A DNA stretch of 64,000 nt from Archangium violaceum (lineage in GTDB: Bacteria > Myxococcota > Myxococcia > Myxococcales > Myxococcaceae): contig NZ_CP069338.1 of NCBI RefSeq assembly GCF_016859125.1, forward strand, positions 3,746,501 to 3,810,500. Reading direction: 5' to 3'. A model generated the notes under the pieces. That model saw nothing but the letters and a program-made list of their open reading frames with translations. It did no database searches and was not told the origin of the DNA. The position numbers and the translations under genes were made by a program. Numbering within the stretch: position 1 is the stretch's first letter; each line of letters opens with the position of its first letter. This document shows positions 7,796 to 18,341 of the stretch, in pieces.

Positions 7796-8405
7796 ACTGG
7801 TGATGACTCGCGCGTGGATCAGACGCTGAGGATGCCCACCGCGTACACGCCCCAGCAGCGCCCGGACGACTACCGCTGTTTCCTCCTCGACTGGCCGTAC
7901 ACCGACACGCAGTACGTGACGGGCTTCCGCGCGGACCCGGGCAACATGGACATCGTCCACCACGTCATCGCGTTCCTCGCCGAGCCCCACCAGGTGGCCG
8001 AGGCCCAGGCGCTCGACGACCGGGAGCCGGGGCCGGGCTACACCTGCTTCGGAGGACCGGGCCTGAATGGTGGGCAGGTCGCGTGGCTCGGCTCCTGGGC
8101 TCCGGGCAGCCGTGGACCAACCCCGACTGGGTCAACCAGCGGACCATGAACATCCCCGCGGGCCAGACGGACGTCGTCCACGCGTGGGCGCTCGAGCCAA
8201 CGAGCGTCGCCGACCAGCTCACGGGAGGCCTCTTCCAGAAGGACGAGCCCCTCACCGTGCACTCCGTCGCGCTGCACATGCACACGCTGGGGACGAGCAC
8301 CCGGATGGACATCCAACGCGGCTCCGGCGAGCGCGAGTGTCTGCTCGACATCCCCCGCTGGGACTTCCACTGGCAGGCGGCCTACCAGCTCGAGCAGTCG
8401 CGGCG
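7796..8405 (+). pseudogene. Remnant of a copper type II ascorbate-dependent monooxygenase (PHM-like)
   Basis: Two frames together encode pieces of a PHM-fold enzyme. In frame 2, up to about 8105, DYRCFLLDWPYTDTQYVTGF and MDIVHHVIAFLAEP carry the first copper-site HH. In frame 1, from about 8100, WTNPDWVNQRTMNIPAG then VHSVALHMHTLGTSTRMD carry the second-domain HxH-type histidines. In intact relatives some 40 residues separate WLGSWAPG from the PWTNPxW segment; here they are juxtaposed and out of frame, so there is an internal deletion plus frameshift. The 5' end with signal peptide is missing, and homology stops about 8400, where the convergent ankyrin gene ends. Confidence 0.75.
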
Positions 8406-8406
8406 C

Positions 8407-9255
8407 TCAGTTCTTCCGGCCGGCGCCCGGGTTCCACGGCCATTGCAGCACCCGGGTGAGCGGCCTCTCCTCGGCGCGACGCTCGAGCAGCCGGGTGATG
8501 TGGGGCCTGCCGTGGGCACGTGACAGGGACAGCGCGGTGGCCCGACGCGCGTTCTCGCGCAGCGGGTCCGCTCCGGCCAGCAGCAGGACGCGGACGCTGT
8601 CCTCGTCGCCGTGGTGGGCCGCCAGCATCAACGGCGTGGTACCTCCGGTGCTTGGCGCGTCCACCCGGGCTCCGGCGTCGAGCAGCAGCTGCACCAGCAG
8701 CGCGTGCCGGCGGTCCGCCGCGTGGTGCAGCGGGTGCCAGCCGGAGTCTTCGCGGCTCTCACAATGGAGGACGCCGGAGCTGCGCGCCTCCACGTCCGCT
8801 CCGCGGCGCAGCAGCTCCTCGGCCAGCGCGGTGTGGCCCCCGAGGATGGCGCAGGTGAGGGGTGTCCTCCCGTCCGTTCCGCCGAACTCGAGCGCGGCGT
8901 CCGCCTCGTCCAGCAACCACTCCACGAGCTCGATACGGCCCGTGCCCGCGGCGTACCGCAGGGCCTCGCCGCGCTCGTCCGGGCCCGTCCGCGGCACGAG
9001 GAGGCGTGTGACCTCCAGGTGGCCGCGCTCGGCGGCGATCATCAGCGCGGTGGCGCCTCGCGCGTCCCTCATCGACACATCCGCGCCGCGCGCCAGCAGC
9101 AGTTGGACGAGCGACGCGTGTCCCTGCCGGGCGGCCCACAGCAGGGGCGTCATGCCGTGCGCATCCCCTCGGCCGAGCGCCTTCGGCTCCGTGTTCAGCA
9201 GGGCCTCCACCCGGGAGGTGTCTCCGCGTCGGACGGCATCGATGAGGTGGGGCAT
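8407..9255 (-). CDS. Ankyrin-repeat protein
   Basis: 282 residues made almost wholly of ankyrin repeats, about seven or eight units of 33 residues. Clear copies: GMTPLLWAARQGHASLVQLL near 34, GATALMIAAERGHLEVTRLL near 67, GRTPLTCAILGGHTALAEEL near 128, TTPLMLAAHHGDEDSVRVLL near 205. No signal peptide or extra domain, so it is a cytoplasmic protein-interaction scaffold; partner unknown. The 3' end touches the truncated monooxygenase remnant, suggesting that the junction that broke that gene lies here. A hairpin with T-tract lies 20 bp upstream of the start. Confidence 0.9.
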   Translation of the reverse strand: MPHLIDAVRRGDTSRVEALLNTEPKALGRGDAHGMTPLLWAARQGHASLVQLLLARGADVSMRDARGATALMIAAERGHLEVTRLLVPRTGPDERGEALRYAAGTGRIELVEWLLDEADAALEFGGTDGRTPLTCAILGGHTALAEELLRRGADVEARSSGVLHCESREDSGWHPLHHAADRRHALLVQLLLDAGARVDAPSTGGTTPLMLAAHHGDEDSVRVLLLAGADPLRENARRATALSLSRAHGRPHITRLLERRAEERPLTRVLQWPWNPGAGRKN

Positions 9256-9274
9256 GAAGGACTCCGTTCATGCG

Positions 9275-9317
9275 AAAAAGGGCGGAGGCGTCGCCACGAG
9301 CGAACGCCGCCTCCGCC
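9275..9317 (-). terminator. Hairpin with T-tract on the minus strand
   Basis: Perfect 10 bp arms GGCGGAGGCG (9281-9290) and CGCCTCCGCC (9308-9317) with a 17 nt loop, followed on the minus strand by CTTTTTCG. It probably terminates transcription from 9437-10156, although it could act as an attenuator in the ankyrin leader. Confidence 0.6.
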
Positions 9318-9436
9318 TGGGGTGCTACGGCCGCACGCCTCGGGCCTGCATGTTCGGGAGTTCCAGGGTCAAGTCAATGCGGTGGAATTTTCCGCGTCCT
9401 TCTCGTGGCTCGCGTGACGCGCGGGCCCGGAAGTGG

Positions 9437-10156
9437 TCACGGACGCGGGCCGAGGTGCTTCGCGTAGAGGGACTCGAGCGATTGGAAGTAGCCGCGCTCT
9501 TCCCACATGGAGGCGGCGAGCCGCTCGGACAGCGAGGCCACTTCCTGGTCCTCGCCCTGCTGGGGCGTGCGGGGAGCGCCGCTCCAGTTCTCCAGGGCCT
9601 TGGAGAGCTCGTCGAGCAGCAGCCGGCTGCCGGCGAAGAGGCGGCGCAGGGCCTGGTTCACCGGGCGCGCGTCCAATTCCTTGCAGGCGGCGTCGATGGC
9701 GGCGTGCACGCGGCGCGGGACGTCCTCGGTGGCGAGCGTGCGCGCGTCGAGGTCTCCCCGCTCCAGCGCGTGCTGCAGCAGGTGGCCATGGTGCAGGGAG
9801 ATGGAGGCCATGTCCACGCAGTCCTTCACCCAGAGGGCCGTGGCCAGACGCCTGTAGCCCTTGCGCCAGGTGAGCCGGAGCGAGACGAGCGCGGCCTTGC
9901 TTGCGAGCTGTTGGAGGCGGCTGCCCTCGCGGGGGTGGAGCCCGGCGAGCATCGTCACGGTGCGATCCGGCGGGGAGAAGGAGCGCTCGCGCAGGATGGT
10001 GCGCACCATCTGCTCGCGTACGCGGCGCAGCGCGTACTCATCCAGGAAGGGCACGGGAATGAGCGGGGTGAGGCCGGAGACCACGGCGTAGAACGCCACA
10101 CGCTGCACCGAGGTGGGCACGGCGGATGAGGAAGACGGCGATTCCTGGGAGGACAT
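9437..10156 (-). CDS. Uncharacterised protein with hydrophobic Pro-rich N-terminal patch
   Basis: 239 residues. After a Ser-rich start, residues 20-45 (FYAVVSGLTPLIPVPFLDEY) form a hydrophobic Pro-rich patch like those in DUF697-type membrane-proximal proteins. The rest is helical and charged, with TWRKGYRRLATALWVKDCVD near 95 and a C-terminal MWEERGYFQSLESLYAKHL. No catalytic motif is recognised. Transcribed in the same direction as the kinase-PilZ gene, whose stop is 54 bp upstream of this start, so the two are probably cotranscribed. Confidence 0.7.
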   Translation of the reverse strand: MSSQESPSSSSAVPTSVQRVAFYAVVSGLTPLIPVPFLDEYALRRVREQMVRTILRERSFSPPDRTVTMLAGLHPREGSRLQQLASKAALVSLRLTWRKGYRRLATALWVKDCVDMASISLHHGHLLQHALERGDLDARTLATEDVPRRVHAAIDAACKELDARPVNQALRRLFAGSRLLLDELSKALENWSGAPRTPQQGEDQEVASLSERLAASMWEERGYFQSLESLYAKHLGPRP

Positions 10157-10210
10157 ATCTGGCGGCGGGGAGTTAGCACGGACGGGCCCGCGCCGTCTCC
10201 CGCCCGAACG

Positions 10211-12118
<1,908 letters not shown>

Positions 12119-12237
12119 GAAACGTCCCCTCCGGAACACCTCCCATCCAGTTGCCTACCCGACAGAGCGGGGAGGGAATGGGGGTGAGCGAGGGCCTGTT
12201 CGCGGCGCCATTCGAACCCACACAGGGGGAGCACTCC

Positions 12238-13023
12238 ATGGAGAAGCGATTCACGGACAAGGTGGCGCTGGTGACGGGGGGCAGCTCGGGCATTGGTCTG
12301 GCGGCGGCCCGGGAGCTGGGACGGTCGGGAGCGAAGGTGGCGCTGGTGGGCCGGACGCGCGAGCGCGGCGAGGCGGCGGCGAGGGCGCTGCGGGAGGAGG
12401 GAATGGAGGTGCTCTACGTGCAGGCGGACATGGCGCGCTCGGAGGACGTGCGGCGGATGGTGGAGGAGGTGGTGGAGCGGTGGGGGCGGTTGGATCTGGC
12501 GGTGAACAACGCCGCACTGGGAGACATGCAGCTGGTGCCCCTGACGGAGCTGCCCGAGGAGGAGTTCGACCGGGTGCTGGCGGTGGACCTCAAGGGCGTC
12601 TGGCTGTGCATGAAGTACGAGATTCCGGCCATGCTGCGAATGGGGGGCGGGGCGATCGTCAACGTTTCGTCCATCAATGGGCTGACGGGCACGCCCATGG
12701 GGACGGCGTACGTGACGGCGAAGCACGGCATGCACGGGCTGAGCAAGACGGCGGCCCTGGAGTTCGCGCGGCAGGGACTCCGGGTGAACGTGGTGTGTCC
12801 CGGAGCGCACCGCACACCGATGCTGGAAGGCCTCCTCGAGAAGATTTCACCCGGAGCGCCGGAGCTGGCGGAGACGCAGTTCTACGTGCCGAGGATTCCG
12901 ATGGGGCGCGTGGGCAGTCCAGAGGAGTGCGGCAGGGCCATCGCGTGGCTGCTGTCGGAGGATGCCTCGTATGTGAACGGCTGTGTGATGACGGTGGATG
13001 GCGGGATGATGGCCGGGCTGTGA
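12238..13023 (+). CDS. Short-chain dehydrogenase/reductase (SDR)
   Basis: 261-residue classical SDR starting at ATG 12238 after AGGGGGA. Visible motifs: TGGSSGIG near 13, VGRTRERG after beta-2 (an Arg suggesting NADPH), NNAA near 90 in place of NNAG, NVSSING near 143, YVTAKHG (catalytic Tyr/Lys) near 157, and the C-terminal [12 protein letters not shown]. Substrate is not predictable. It is divergent from the kinase gene (119 bp apart) and stands alone, with 324 bp before the next gene. Confidence 0.9.
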   Translation: MEKRFTDKVALVTGGSSGIGLAAARELGRSGAKVALVGRTRERGEAAARALREEGMEVLYVQADMARSEDVRRMVEEVVERWGRLDLAVNNAALGDMQLVPLTELPEEEFDRVLAVDLKGVWLCMKYEIPAMLRMGGGAIVNVSSINGLTGTPMGTAYVTAKHGMHGLSKTAALEFARQGLRVNVVCPGAHRTPMLEGLLEKISPGAPELAETQFYVPRIPMGRVGSPEECGRAIAWLLSEDASYVNGCVMTVDGGMMAGL

Positions 13024-13347
13024 TTCCTCCTCTTGTCTGGCATTGATGCCGCGCATGACCTGGGTGGTTCGCTCCAGCCCCACCTGGGTCTTCCGGGACC
13101 GCGCTCCCCTCGGGGGAACCGGCGCGATGCACATGCAAAATTACGCATGAGCCATACCATTTGCATCTGCTTCGCTTGTTCATATTCAATTCCCCGAGGG
13201 GGCCCTCCCGGGTTGGATGCGGATGGGTTGCTCCATTGGAAAATTCGCTCCAAATGGGGGGTAGATCCAAGACGGCCCCGTCGTTGCAAAGCAGGTAGTG
13301 TGGGTCCCCAGGAGGGGAGACCTGAAACGCTCGAGCGGGAGATCACC
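13024..13347 (+). other. 324 bp intergenic region, probable promoter of 13348
   Basis: No gene seen. The stretch 13130-13260 is notably AT-richer than its surroundings (for example ATGCAAAATTACGCATGAG) and most likely carries the promoter of the haem-oxygenase-fold gene. No confident -35/-10 pair could be assigned. Confidence 0.5.
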
Positions 13348-14070
13348 ATGAAGGCAGTGCTGCAACACATCAGCGTCCGGCAGTCCCGTTTCGCCGAGCA
13401 CCCCTGCTTCGGAGCGCTGCGGCAGGATCTGCCGTTGGAGCAGGTGCTGGCTTTCGCCCCGAGGCTGGCTTTCTGGGTGATGAGCTTCCAGGACGTGCTG
13501 CGCCTCAACGCGCAGCGGGTGCGGGACCCGGAGCTCACCATGCTCATGCTCCGACATCGCTCGGAGGAGCGCGGGCATGACGACTGGTTCTTCGAGGACC
13601 TGGCCGCGTTGCAGGGGCGTCCCCTCACCCTGACCGACATCTGGAGCCGCGGGCATGAGGCCACCCGCGACGCCAGCTTCGCGCTCATCTCCGAGGTGCT
13701 CCGCCCGATGGACGACCGGCTGCGCGTGGTGTTCGTGCTGGCGCTGGAGTCCACCAGCCACGCCTTCTTCAGCCGCACCTCCTCGCTTCCCCAGAAGCTG
13801 AGCTCCGGCAAGCGGCTGAAGTACTTCTCCAACCACCACATGGAGGCGGAGGAGCAGCACGAGGTCTTCGAGGAGCAGATGGAGGCGATGCTGCTCGGCA
13901 TTGAGCTCACGCCGGAGCTGCGCGCCGAGGCCATCGCGCTGGTGGACCGCGTCTACGAGGCGTTCCACGCCATGTTCGATGGGATGTCGGGTGAGTCGCG
14001 GCCGGTGGTGGCGGGGCCCGGGCTGACGGCCGCTCTTCCCGAGCAGGCCCTCCTCTCCAGGGCGTCCTGA
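13348..14070 (+). CDS. Iron-containing redox/haem-oxygenase-fold protein
   Basis: 240 residues from ATG 13348 (CGGGAGATCACC upstream). All-helical, with His and Glu at positions expected for a haem-oxygenase-like di-iron or TenA-like fold: HRSEERGHDDWFFEDL near 70, ESTSHAFF near 138 and NHHMEAEEQHEVFEEQME near 167. I place it in the 'iron-containing redox enzyme' group (PF14518-like). The substrate is unknown; relatives oxidise or cleave small aliphatic molecules. Single gene, ended by a strong hairpin at 14079. Confidence 0.72.
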   Translation: MKAVLQHISVRQSRFAEHPCFGALRQDLPLEQVLAFAPRLAFWVMSFQDVLRLNAQRVRDPELTMLMLRHRSEERGHDDWFFEDLAALQGRPLTLTDIWSRGHEATRDASFALISEVLRPMDDRLRVVFVLALESTSHAFFSRTSSLPQKLSSGKRLKYFSNHHMEAEEQHEVFEEQMEAMLLGIELTPELRAEAIALVDRVYEAFHAMFDGMSGESRPVVAGPGLTAALPEQALLSRAS

Positions 14071-14078
14071 AACGGCAA

Positions 14079-14106
14079 CGGGGATGGCTCGAGAGAGCCA
14101 TCCCCG
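14079..14106. terminator. 12 bp perfect hairpin between convergent genes
   Basis: CGGGGATGGCTC and GAGCCATCCCCG pair over 12 bp with a GAGA loop. It lies 8 bp after the stop of 13348-14070 and 24 bp before the end of the convergent cupin gene. It has no T-tract, but placement and strength suggest a bidirectional terminator. Confidence 0.6.
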
Positions 14107-14130
14107 CCGCTTCCGTCGGAGGAGCCGAAC

Positions 14131-14664
14131 CTACGGGTTCTCGACGACGTTGTAGAAGGACTTGATGACCTCCTTGCCCTTCACCTCCCAGATGACCACC
14201 TGGCCCTGGCGGATGAAGTAGCTGTCACCCTCCTTGAAGGTGTGGCTCTGGCCGGACTCGTCGGTGATGGTGACCTTGCCCTCGAGGATGGTGGCGTGCT
14301 CCGAGAAGGGGAACGTCACCCGGATCTTCCCCTTGGTGGCCTTGAAGATGCCCGCCGCCATGCCGTCCTTGCTGTAATCGATGCGGCCGTAGAGCCTCGG
14401 CGAGCCTTCCAGCACCTGGCCACCCATCGCCTCCGGCGGCCCCAGCCAGACGAACTTCGAGTCGTCCACCTTCTCCCGCTTGGAGTAGACGACCATCTTC
14501 TTGGGGCGGGGGGCGCTCTCGCCACCCTCGAGCGCCGCGGCGCTCGTCCCCAGCCCATCCGACTCACTCTGAAGCTGCTCCCCTCCGCACGCGGTGGTCA
14601 GGAAGGCCGCGAGGACTGCGGCGCCGAGACTCATCAGACGGTGGGGGCGAACGGTGTGAGCCAT
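14131..14664 (-). CDS. Cupin-domain lipoprotein
   Basis: 177 residues. A signal sequence ending in the lipobox LTTAC (Cys26) predicts a lipid-anchored envelope protein. Residues 95-170 form a small beta-barrel of the cupin_3 (DUF861) type: FPFSEHATILEGKVTITDES, FKEGDSYFIRQGQVVIWEV, ending with IKSFYNVVE. The metal-binding cupin histidines are largely absent (one His), so catalysis is doubtful and ligand binding more likely. Single gene on the minus strand, with no nearby partner. Confidence 0.85.
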   Translation of the reverse strand: MAHTVRPHRLMSLGAAVLAAFLTTACGGEQLQSESDGLGTSAAALEGGESAPRPKKMVVYSKREKVDDSKFVWLGPPEAMGGQVLEGSPRLYGRIDYSKDGMAAGIFKATKGKIRVTFPFSEHATILEGKVTITDESGQSHTFKEGDSYFIRQGQVVIWEVKGKEVIKSFYNVVENP

Positions 14665-14753
14665 GGTCCCTCTCTGTTTCAGTGATGACGTATACTTTGA
14701 ACCATCTTAGATTCGCTGTCCAGGGGGATTAGAAAGAATTCGTAAAAGTGGAT

Positions 14754-14774
14754 CCGGCCGGCGAGCCCGGCCGG
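14754..14774 (-). terminator. Terminator of the V4R-like gene
   Basis: CCGGCCGG arms with a CGAGC loop, followed on the minus strand by ATCCACTTTTACG. It lies 25 bp past the stop of 14800-15339. A 12 bp palindrome GTCTTTAAAGAC (14788-14799) directly follows that stop. Confidence 0.6.
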
Positions 14775-14799
14775 CCCGGGCGAGGGGGTCTTTAAAGAC

Positions 14800-15339
14800 T
14801 CACCATTTGAGGTTGTAGGTGCAGGAGCGGGCACCCTTGGCGCGGCAGGCCGTGCCCTCGTGCTCGATGCGGAGCACGAAGGAGCCCTTGGGTTGGAAGC
14901 GGTCGTAGAGGGCTTCCATGATGCCCTGGTCGAACTCGCAGGGATAAGGGTTGTCGGCCATCACGCGGGCGCTGCGGCCCTCCCCGGGGATGAAGCGGTA
15001 GCTGCCGATGTCACCGCTGCCGCGGTGGTTCATCCGGTAGGCCTGGTCGAGGGAGAGCAGGGCGGACTCGAACGAGTTGATGGCGGGGGGGAAGACGGCG
15101 CTCTTGGGGACGGCGCGGCCGATGGCGCGGGTGGTGTGCGGCCCGACCTGCTTGAGGATGTCCTCGAAGCTGTTGAGGACCTTCTGGAGGGGGTACCACT
15201 GCTCGGGCTGGAGCGACTCGATGCCGTGGGTGGCGAGGATGCGCTGGGCCTTGAGCTTGAGGAATTCCATGGCGCTGGCCACGGCCTGGACACTCCGTCC
15301 GTACACCTCGACCGAAGTGGCTGACGTACTGCGAGTCAT
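14800..15339 (-). CDS. V4R/haem-NO-binding-associated-like protein
   Basis: 179 residues, cytoplasmic. The C-terminal half (IGSYRFIPGEGRSARVMADN, then NPYPCEFDQGIMEAL, then GTACRAKGARSCTYNLKW at the end) matches what I know of a small family related to the 4-vinyl-reductase (V4R) ligand-binding fold. The final CRAxGARSCTY is its most recognisable feature and could bind a metal through its two Cys plus Cys in NPYPC. The N-terminal half is helical with a conserved-looking GPHTTRAIGRAVP. It is upstream-adjacent to the alkyl-DHAP-synthase-like gene on the same strand (95 bp). Likely a small-molecule sensor; function unproven. Confidence 0.6.
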   Translation of the reverse strand: MTRSTSATSVEVYGRSVQAVASAMEFLKLKAQRILATHGIESLQPEQWYPLQKVLNSFEDILKQVGPHTTRAIGRAVPKSAVFPPAINSFESALLSLDQAYRMNHRGSGDIGSYRFIPGEGRSARVMADNPYPCEFDQGIMEALYDRFQPKGSFVLRIEHEGTACRAKGARSCTYNLKW

Positions 15340-15434
15340 AAAAGGTCCTTTCCGTGCTGGGGGGCGTCATACTCAAGCACGCGGCCAGATCTGCCCTCAA
15401 GACGTCCGCCGCCACCAGCCACGGAGAGTCTTCA

Positions 15435-17042
15435 TCAAGGACCCACGAGGACACCCGGGTTGAGGATGCCATGGGGGTCGAGTGCCTGCTTCACGGCCCT
15501 CAAGGCGAGCGCGAAGGGCTCGGGGCGCTCGCGGTCGTACCAGGGGCGGTGCAGCCGGCCCACCGCGTGGTGGTGCGTGATGGTGCCGCCGTGTGCGCTC
15601 ACGGCGTCGCTGGCGGCGTGTTTGAGCGCCATCCACTGCTCCCACTCGCCGCCGGGCCGGGCCGGGCCGAGGAACGTGTAGTAGGGCGCGGGCCCATCCG
15701 GGTAGACGTGGGTGAAACGGCAGCTCACGAGCCCGCCGCCGCAGATGCGCTCCAGGGCGCCGCGCACGGACTCGAGGATGGCGCCGTGGAGCGCGTCGAA
15801 CCGGTCCCACGTGCAGGCGGTCTCGAAGGTGTCGGCGATGACTCCGAGGCTCACCATGACGTTCTGCAGGTAGGGGGCCTCGATGAAGGCCGAGCGCCAG
15901 CTCTCCGCGGCGCCACCGGGGCGGGCCCGGGTCCCGGGTTCGTCGGAGCGGTAGCGGGCGCCCTCGCGGCACTCGCCGCCGTGGGAGGCGGTGATGGCGA
16001 GCGCGCGCTCCATCTTCGCCCGCGGGGGATGGTCGGCGGACTCGAAGGCGAGCACGAGCACGCTGGAGCCATCGCCCGTGACGCCATTGAGGAAGGACTC
16101 CCGTTCGTCGAGCAGACGACAGTTGGAGGGGTGGAGGCCGGACTGGGAGAGCTCGCGGACGGCGCGCACGCCGGTGGCGAAGTCGGGGAAGAGGACGCTG
16201 GCGTTGGCGCGGAAGAGGGGGCGGGCCTGGACGCGCACCCAGGCCTCGGTGATGACGCCGAGCGTGCCCTCGGAGCCGAGCACGAGCCGATCCGGGGCGG
16301 GGCCCGCGCCCGAGGCGGGCAGGCGGCGCGTTTCGTGGAGGCCGCGCGGGGTGAGCATGCGGGTGGACTGCACCAGGTCGTCGATGTGCGTGTAGAGCGT
16401 GGCGAAGTGGCCACCGGCGCGCGTGGCGATCCACCCGCCGAGCGTGGAGAACTCGAAGGACTGGGGGAAGTGGCGCAGCGTGAGGCCATGCGGGGCGAGC
16501 CGGGCCTCGAGCACGGGCCCGGTGGCACCGGCCTGGATGCGGGCGGCGCGGGAGAGGGGGTCCACCTCGACGACACGGTCCATGCGGCGCATGTCGAGCG
16601 ACACGGCGCCGTGGAAGCCCTCGCCGATGGCGGCCTCGACACCCCGGACGACGCTGGTGCCTCCACCGAAGGGGATGAGGGCCACGCGGTTGTCCGCGCA
16701 CCACTCCATCACGGCCCGCACGTCGTCCTCGTTATGGGGACGGGCGACGAAGTCGGGAGCGGGGGAGAAGTCCCCGTGGAAGCCTCGCACGAGGTCTCCG
16801 TAACCCTTGCCGTAGGTGTGCGCGGCGCGGTCGCTGTCCTCGGCCGAGCAGAGCTCCGCCAGGGATTCGGGTGGAGCGACGCGGGGAGGAGGGAGGCGCG
16901 GGCTCGCGGCGGGCTCGCGGGGCTCCAGGTTGGGGCCCCCGAGGAGTGGGGACACCTGCTCGGCGAGGGCCCGCCGTGCCTCGATGTCCGGGAACTTGTC
17001 CGCGTAGCCCCAGCCCCAGATGCTCGTCGCGCGAGTGCTCAT
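15435..17042 (-). CDS. FAD-binding oxidase of the alkyldihydroxyacetone-phosphate synthase family
   Basis: 535 residues. FAD_binding_4 (PCMH) domain at about 90-270 with PFGGGTSVVRGVE and LGSEGTLGVITEAWVRV; C-terminal FAD-oxidase domain with FTHVYPDGPAPYYTFLGP and the His-rich THHHAVGRLHRPWYD near 500, which is the hallmark of alkyl-DHAP synthases. Such enzymes swap the acyl chain of acyl-DHAP for a fatty alcohol to start ether-lipid synthesis; myxobacteria make ether lipids as developmental markers (established knowledge). D-lactate or glycolate dehydrogenase is the alternative, but the HHH motif argues against it. Start ATG 17042. No other lipid gene adjoins. Confidence 0.8.
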   Translation of the reverse strand: MSTRATSIWGWGYADKFPDIEARRALAEQVSPLLGGPNLEPREPAASPRLPPPRVAPPESLAELCSAEDSDRAAHTYGKGYGDLVRGFHGDFSPAPDFVARPHNEDDVRAVMEWCADNRVALIPFGGGTSVVRGVEAAIGEGFHGAVSLDMRRMDRVVEVDPLSRAARIQAGATGPVLEARLAPHGLTLRHFPQSFEFSTLGGWIATRAGGHFATLYTHIDDLVQSTRMLTPRGLHETRRLPASGAGPAPDRLVLGSEGTLGVITEAWVRVQARPLFRANASVLFPDFATGVRAVRELSQSGLHPSNCRLLDERESFLNGVTGDGSSVLVLAFESADHPPRAKMERALAITASHGGECREGARYRSDEPGTRARPGGAAESWRSAFIEAPYLQNVMVSLGVIADTFETACTWDRFDALHGAILESVRGALERICGGGLVSCRFTHVYPDGPAPYYTFLGPARPGGEWEQWMALKHAASDAVSAHGGTITHHHAVGRLHRPWYDRERPEPFALALRAVKQALDPHGILNPGVLVGP

Positions 17043-17120
17043 GTCGCGCGAGCGTAGTGGGTCGGCCGGGGAGCGGGAATCCAGGGGGCCGGAGGTGAGA
17101 TGGGTGGTGAACGCGGCGGC

Positions 17121-18341
17121 TCAGGACTCGGGGGCCGAGGGGGGCTCCGGCTCCAGCTCTTCGAACCGAGCGGAGGATGTCTGTCTTCGAGGTGGCTCCG
17201 GTGACTCGCGCAGCACGGGCAGCGGGAACTCGAAGGGCCTCCCGTCCGAGGCGTGCGTGTTCCCCGTCACCTCGGCCGCGCCCATGCCCTCTCGTTGCGG
17301 CTGGAACGTGGCCTGAGGATCGCTCGCGGACGCCTTGCCCGCGCGGAACACCGCGAAGCGCGTCAGCAGCGCGCCCGTGGAGCCGAGCAGCGCGCCCGCC
17401 ACCTTCATCCACCTGCGCCGTCCCGGCCACACGCCCAGCACGAGCGACGCCGCGGTACACGCCTTCGCCGCCTTCCACATCCGCCCCGTGGGGCCGTGCT
17501 TCAGCGGCCGCTCGAGCACTTCCAGCCTCGAGGCCTCGTGCTGCACCGCGACGCCCGCGAGCAGCTCGCATACCTTGCCGAGCGTGCTGAACAGGCGGAG
17601 TATCTTCTCCTCGCCGCGCGAGTGCGGCAGCAGCTCCAGGAGGCTCCCCGCGCTCGCCATCGCCGAGGACATGAACAGCAGGGGCAGCGTCTTGCGCGTG
17701 GCCTGCCAGACGGGGACCGCCGTGTTGGCGATGAGCACCGCCGTATACCCGGCGAGCGGGAATCCGAACAGGCCCGCTCCCAGCGCCGCCCCCTCGCCCG
17801 CGCGCCCCAACCAGCCGCGCCGGCCCGCGAACAGCAGGGACGCGGTGTTCATCGCTCCCGAGCCCGCCAGCACCCACGAGCCCACGCTCATGGGCGACGT
17901 GGGCCGGAACACCCGCATCATGTTCAGGAAGCGCTCGGGCCTGCCCAGGTCGTAGATGAGCAGCCCCGCGCTGACCATATCGCCCACCGTGCCCACCCAC
18001 CGGCACTTGCGCCCCATGCCCTCCAGGTGCTTGCCGCCGGCCACGTCCGTCGCCGCGCCCAGCACGCTCGCCGCGCCCGCGACTCCTCCCACGTAGAAGT
18101 AGAGCGGGATGCTCCAGATCCACACGGGCTCCTTGAGCGCCGGTTGCCCGTAGTAGCTCGGCGACTCCGCGAGCACTCCCGACCGCGAGGGCCGCGTCCG
18201 CAACACCCCACGTGTGGGATTGGCCTCGTCGATGTCCCGCACCCGCTGCTGGGCACCCTCCCCGGAGAGCTCGCCCAACCGTGAGTCGATGTTGCGCCCG
18301 TCCTGGCGCTTCTCCAGATCCTCGGGCCGGATGTCACCCAT
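17121..18341 (-). CDS. NrfD/PsrC-type membrane subunit of formate dehydrogenase
   Basis: 406 residues, about eight hydrophobic spans between 70 and 340 (for example IPLYFYVGGVAGAASVLGAA near 78), with a 70-residue hydrophilic N-terminus and a ~75-residue soluble C-terminal tail. NrfD-family subunits anchor the complex and pass electrons to quinone. Start ATG 18341 overlaps the end of the iron-sulfur subunit by 8 bp, so translation is coupled. It replaces the cytochrome b556 gamma subunit found in E. coli FDH-N. Last gene of the fdh operon; no clear terminator before 17042. Confidence 0.88.
   Translation of the reverse strand: MGDIRPEDLEKRQDGRNIDSRLGELSGEGAQQRVRDIDEANPTRGVLRTRPSRSGVLAESPSYYGQPALKEPVWIWSIPLYFYVGGVAGAASVLGAATDVAGGKHLEGMGRKCRWVGTVGDMVSAGLLIYDLGRPERFLNMMRVFRPTSPMSVGSWVLAGSGAMNTASLLFAGRRGWLGRAGEGAALGAGLFGFPLAGYTAVLIANTAVPVWQATRKTLPLLFMSSAMASAGSLLELLPHSRGEEKILRLFSTLGKVCELLAGVAVQHEASRLEVLERPLKHGPTGRMWKAAKACTAASLVLGVWPGRRRWMKVAGALLGSTGALLTRFAVFRAGKASASDPQATFQPQREGMGAAEVTGNTHASDGRPFEFPLPVLRESPEPPRRQTSSARFEELEPEPPSAPES

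Noticed and set aside
12160-12195. Possible seventh copy of the dispersed repeat
   Set aside because: Only GGGGAGGGAATGGGGGTGAG resembles the tail; the palindromic core is absent, so chance similarity or a degenerate copy.
14788-14799. 12 bp palindrome GTCTTTAAAGAC as an operator
   Set aside because: It immediately follows a stop codon between same-strand genes; without a promoter nearby it is more likely chance or part of the transcript end.
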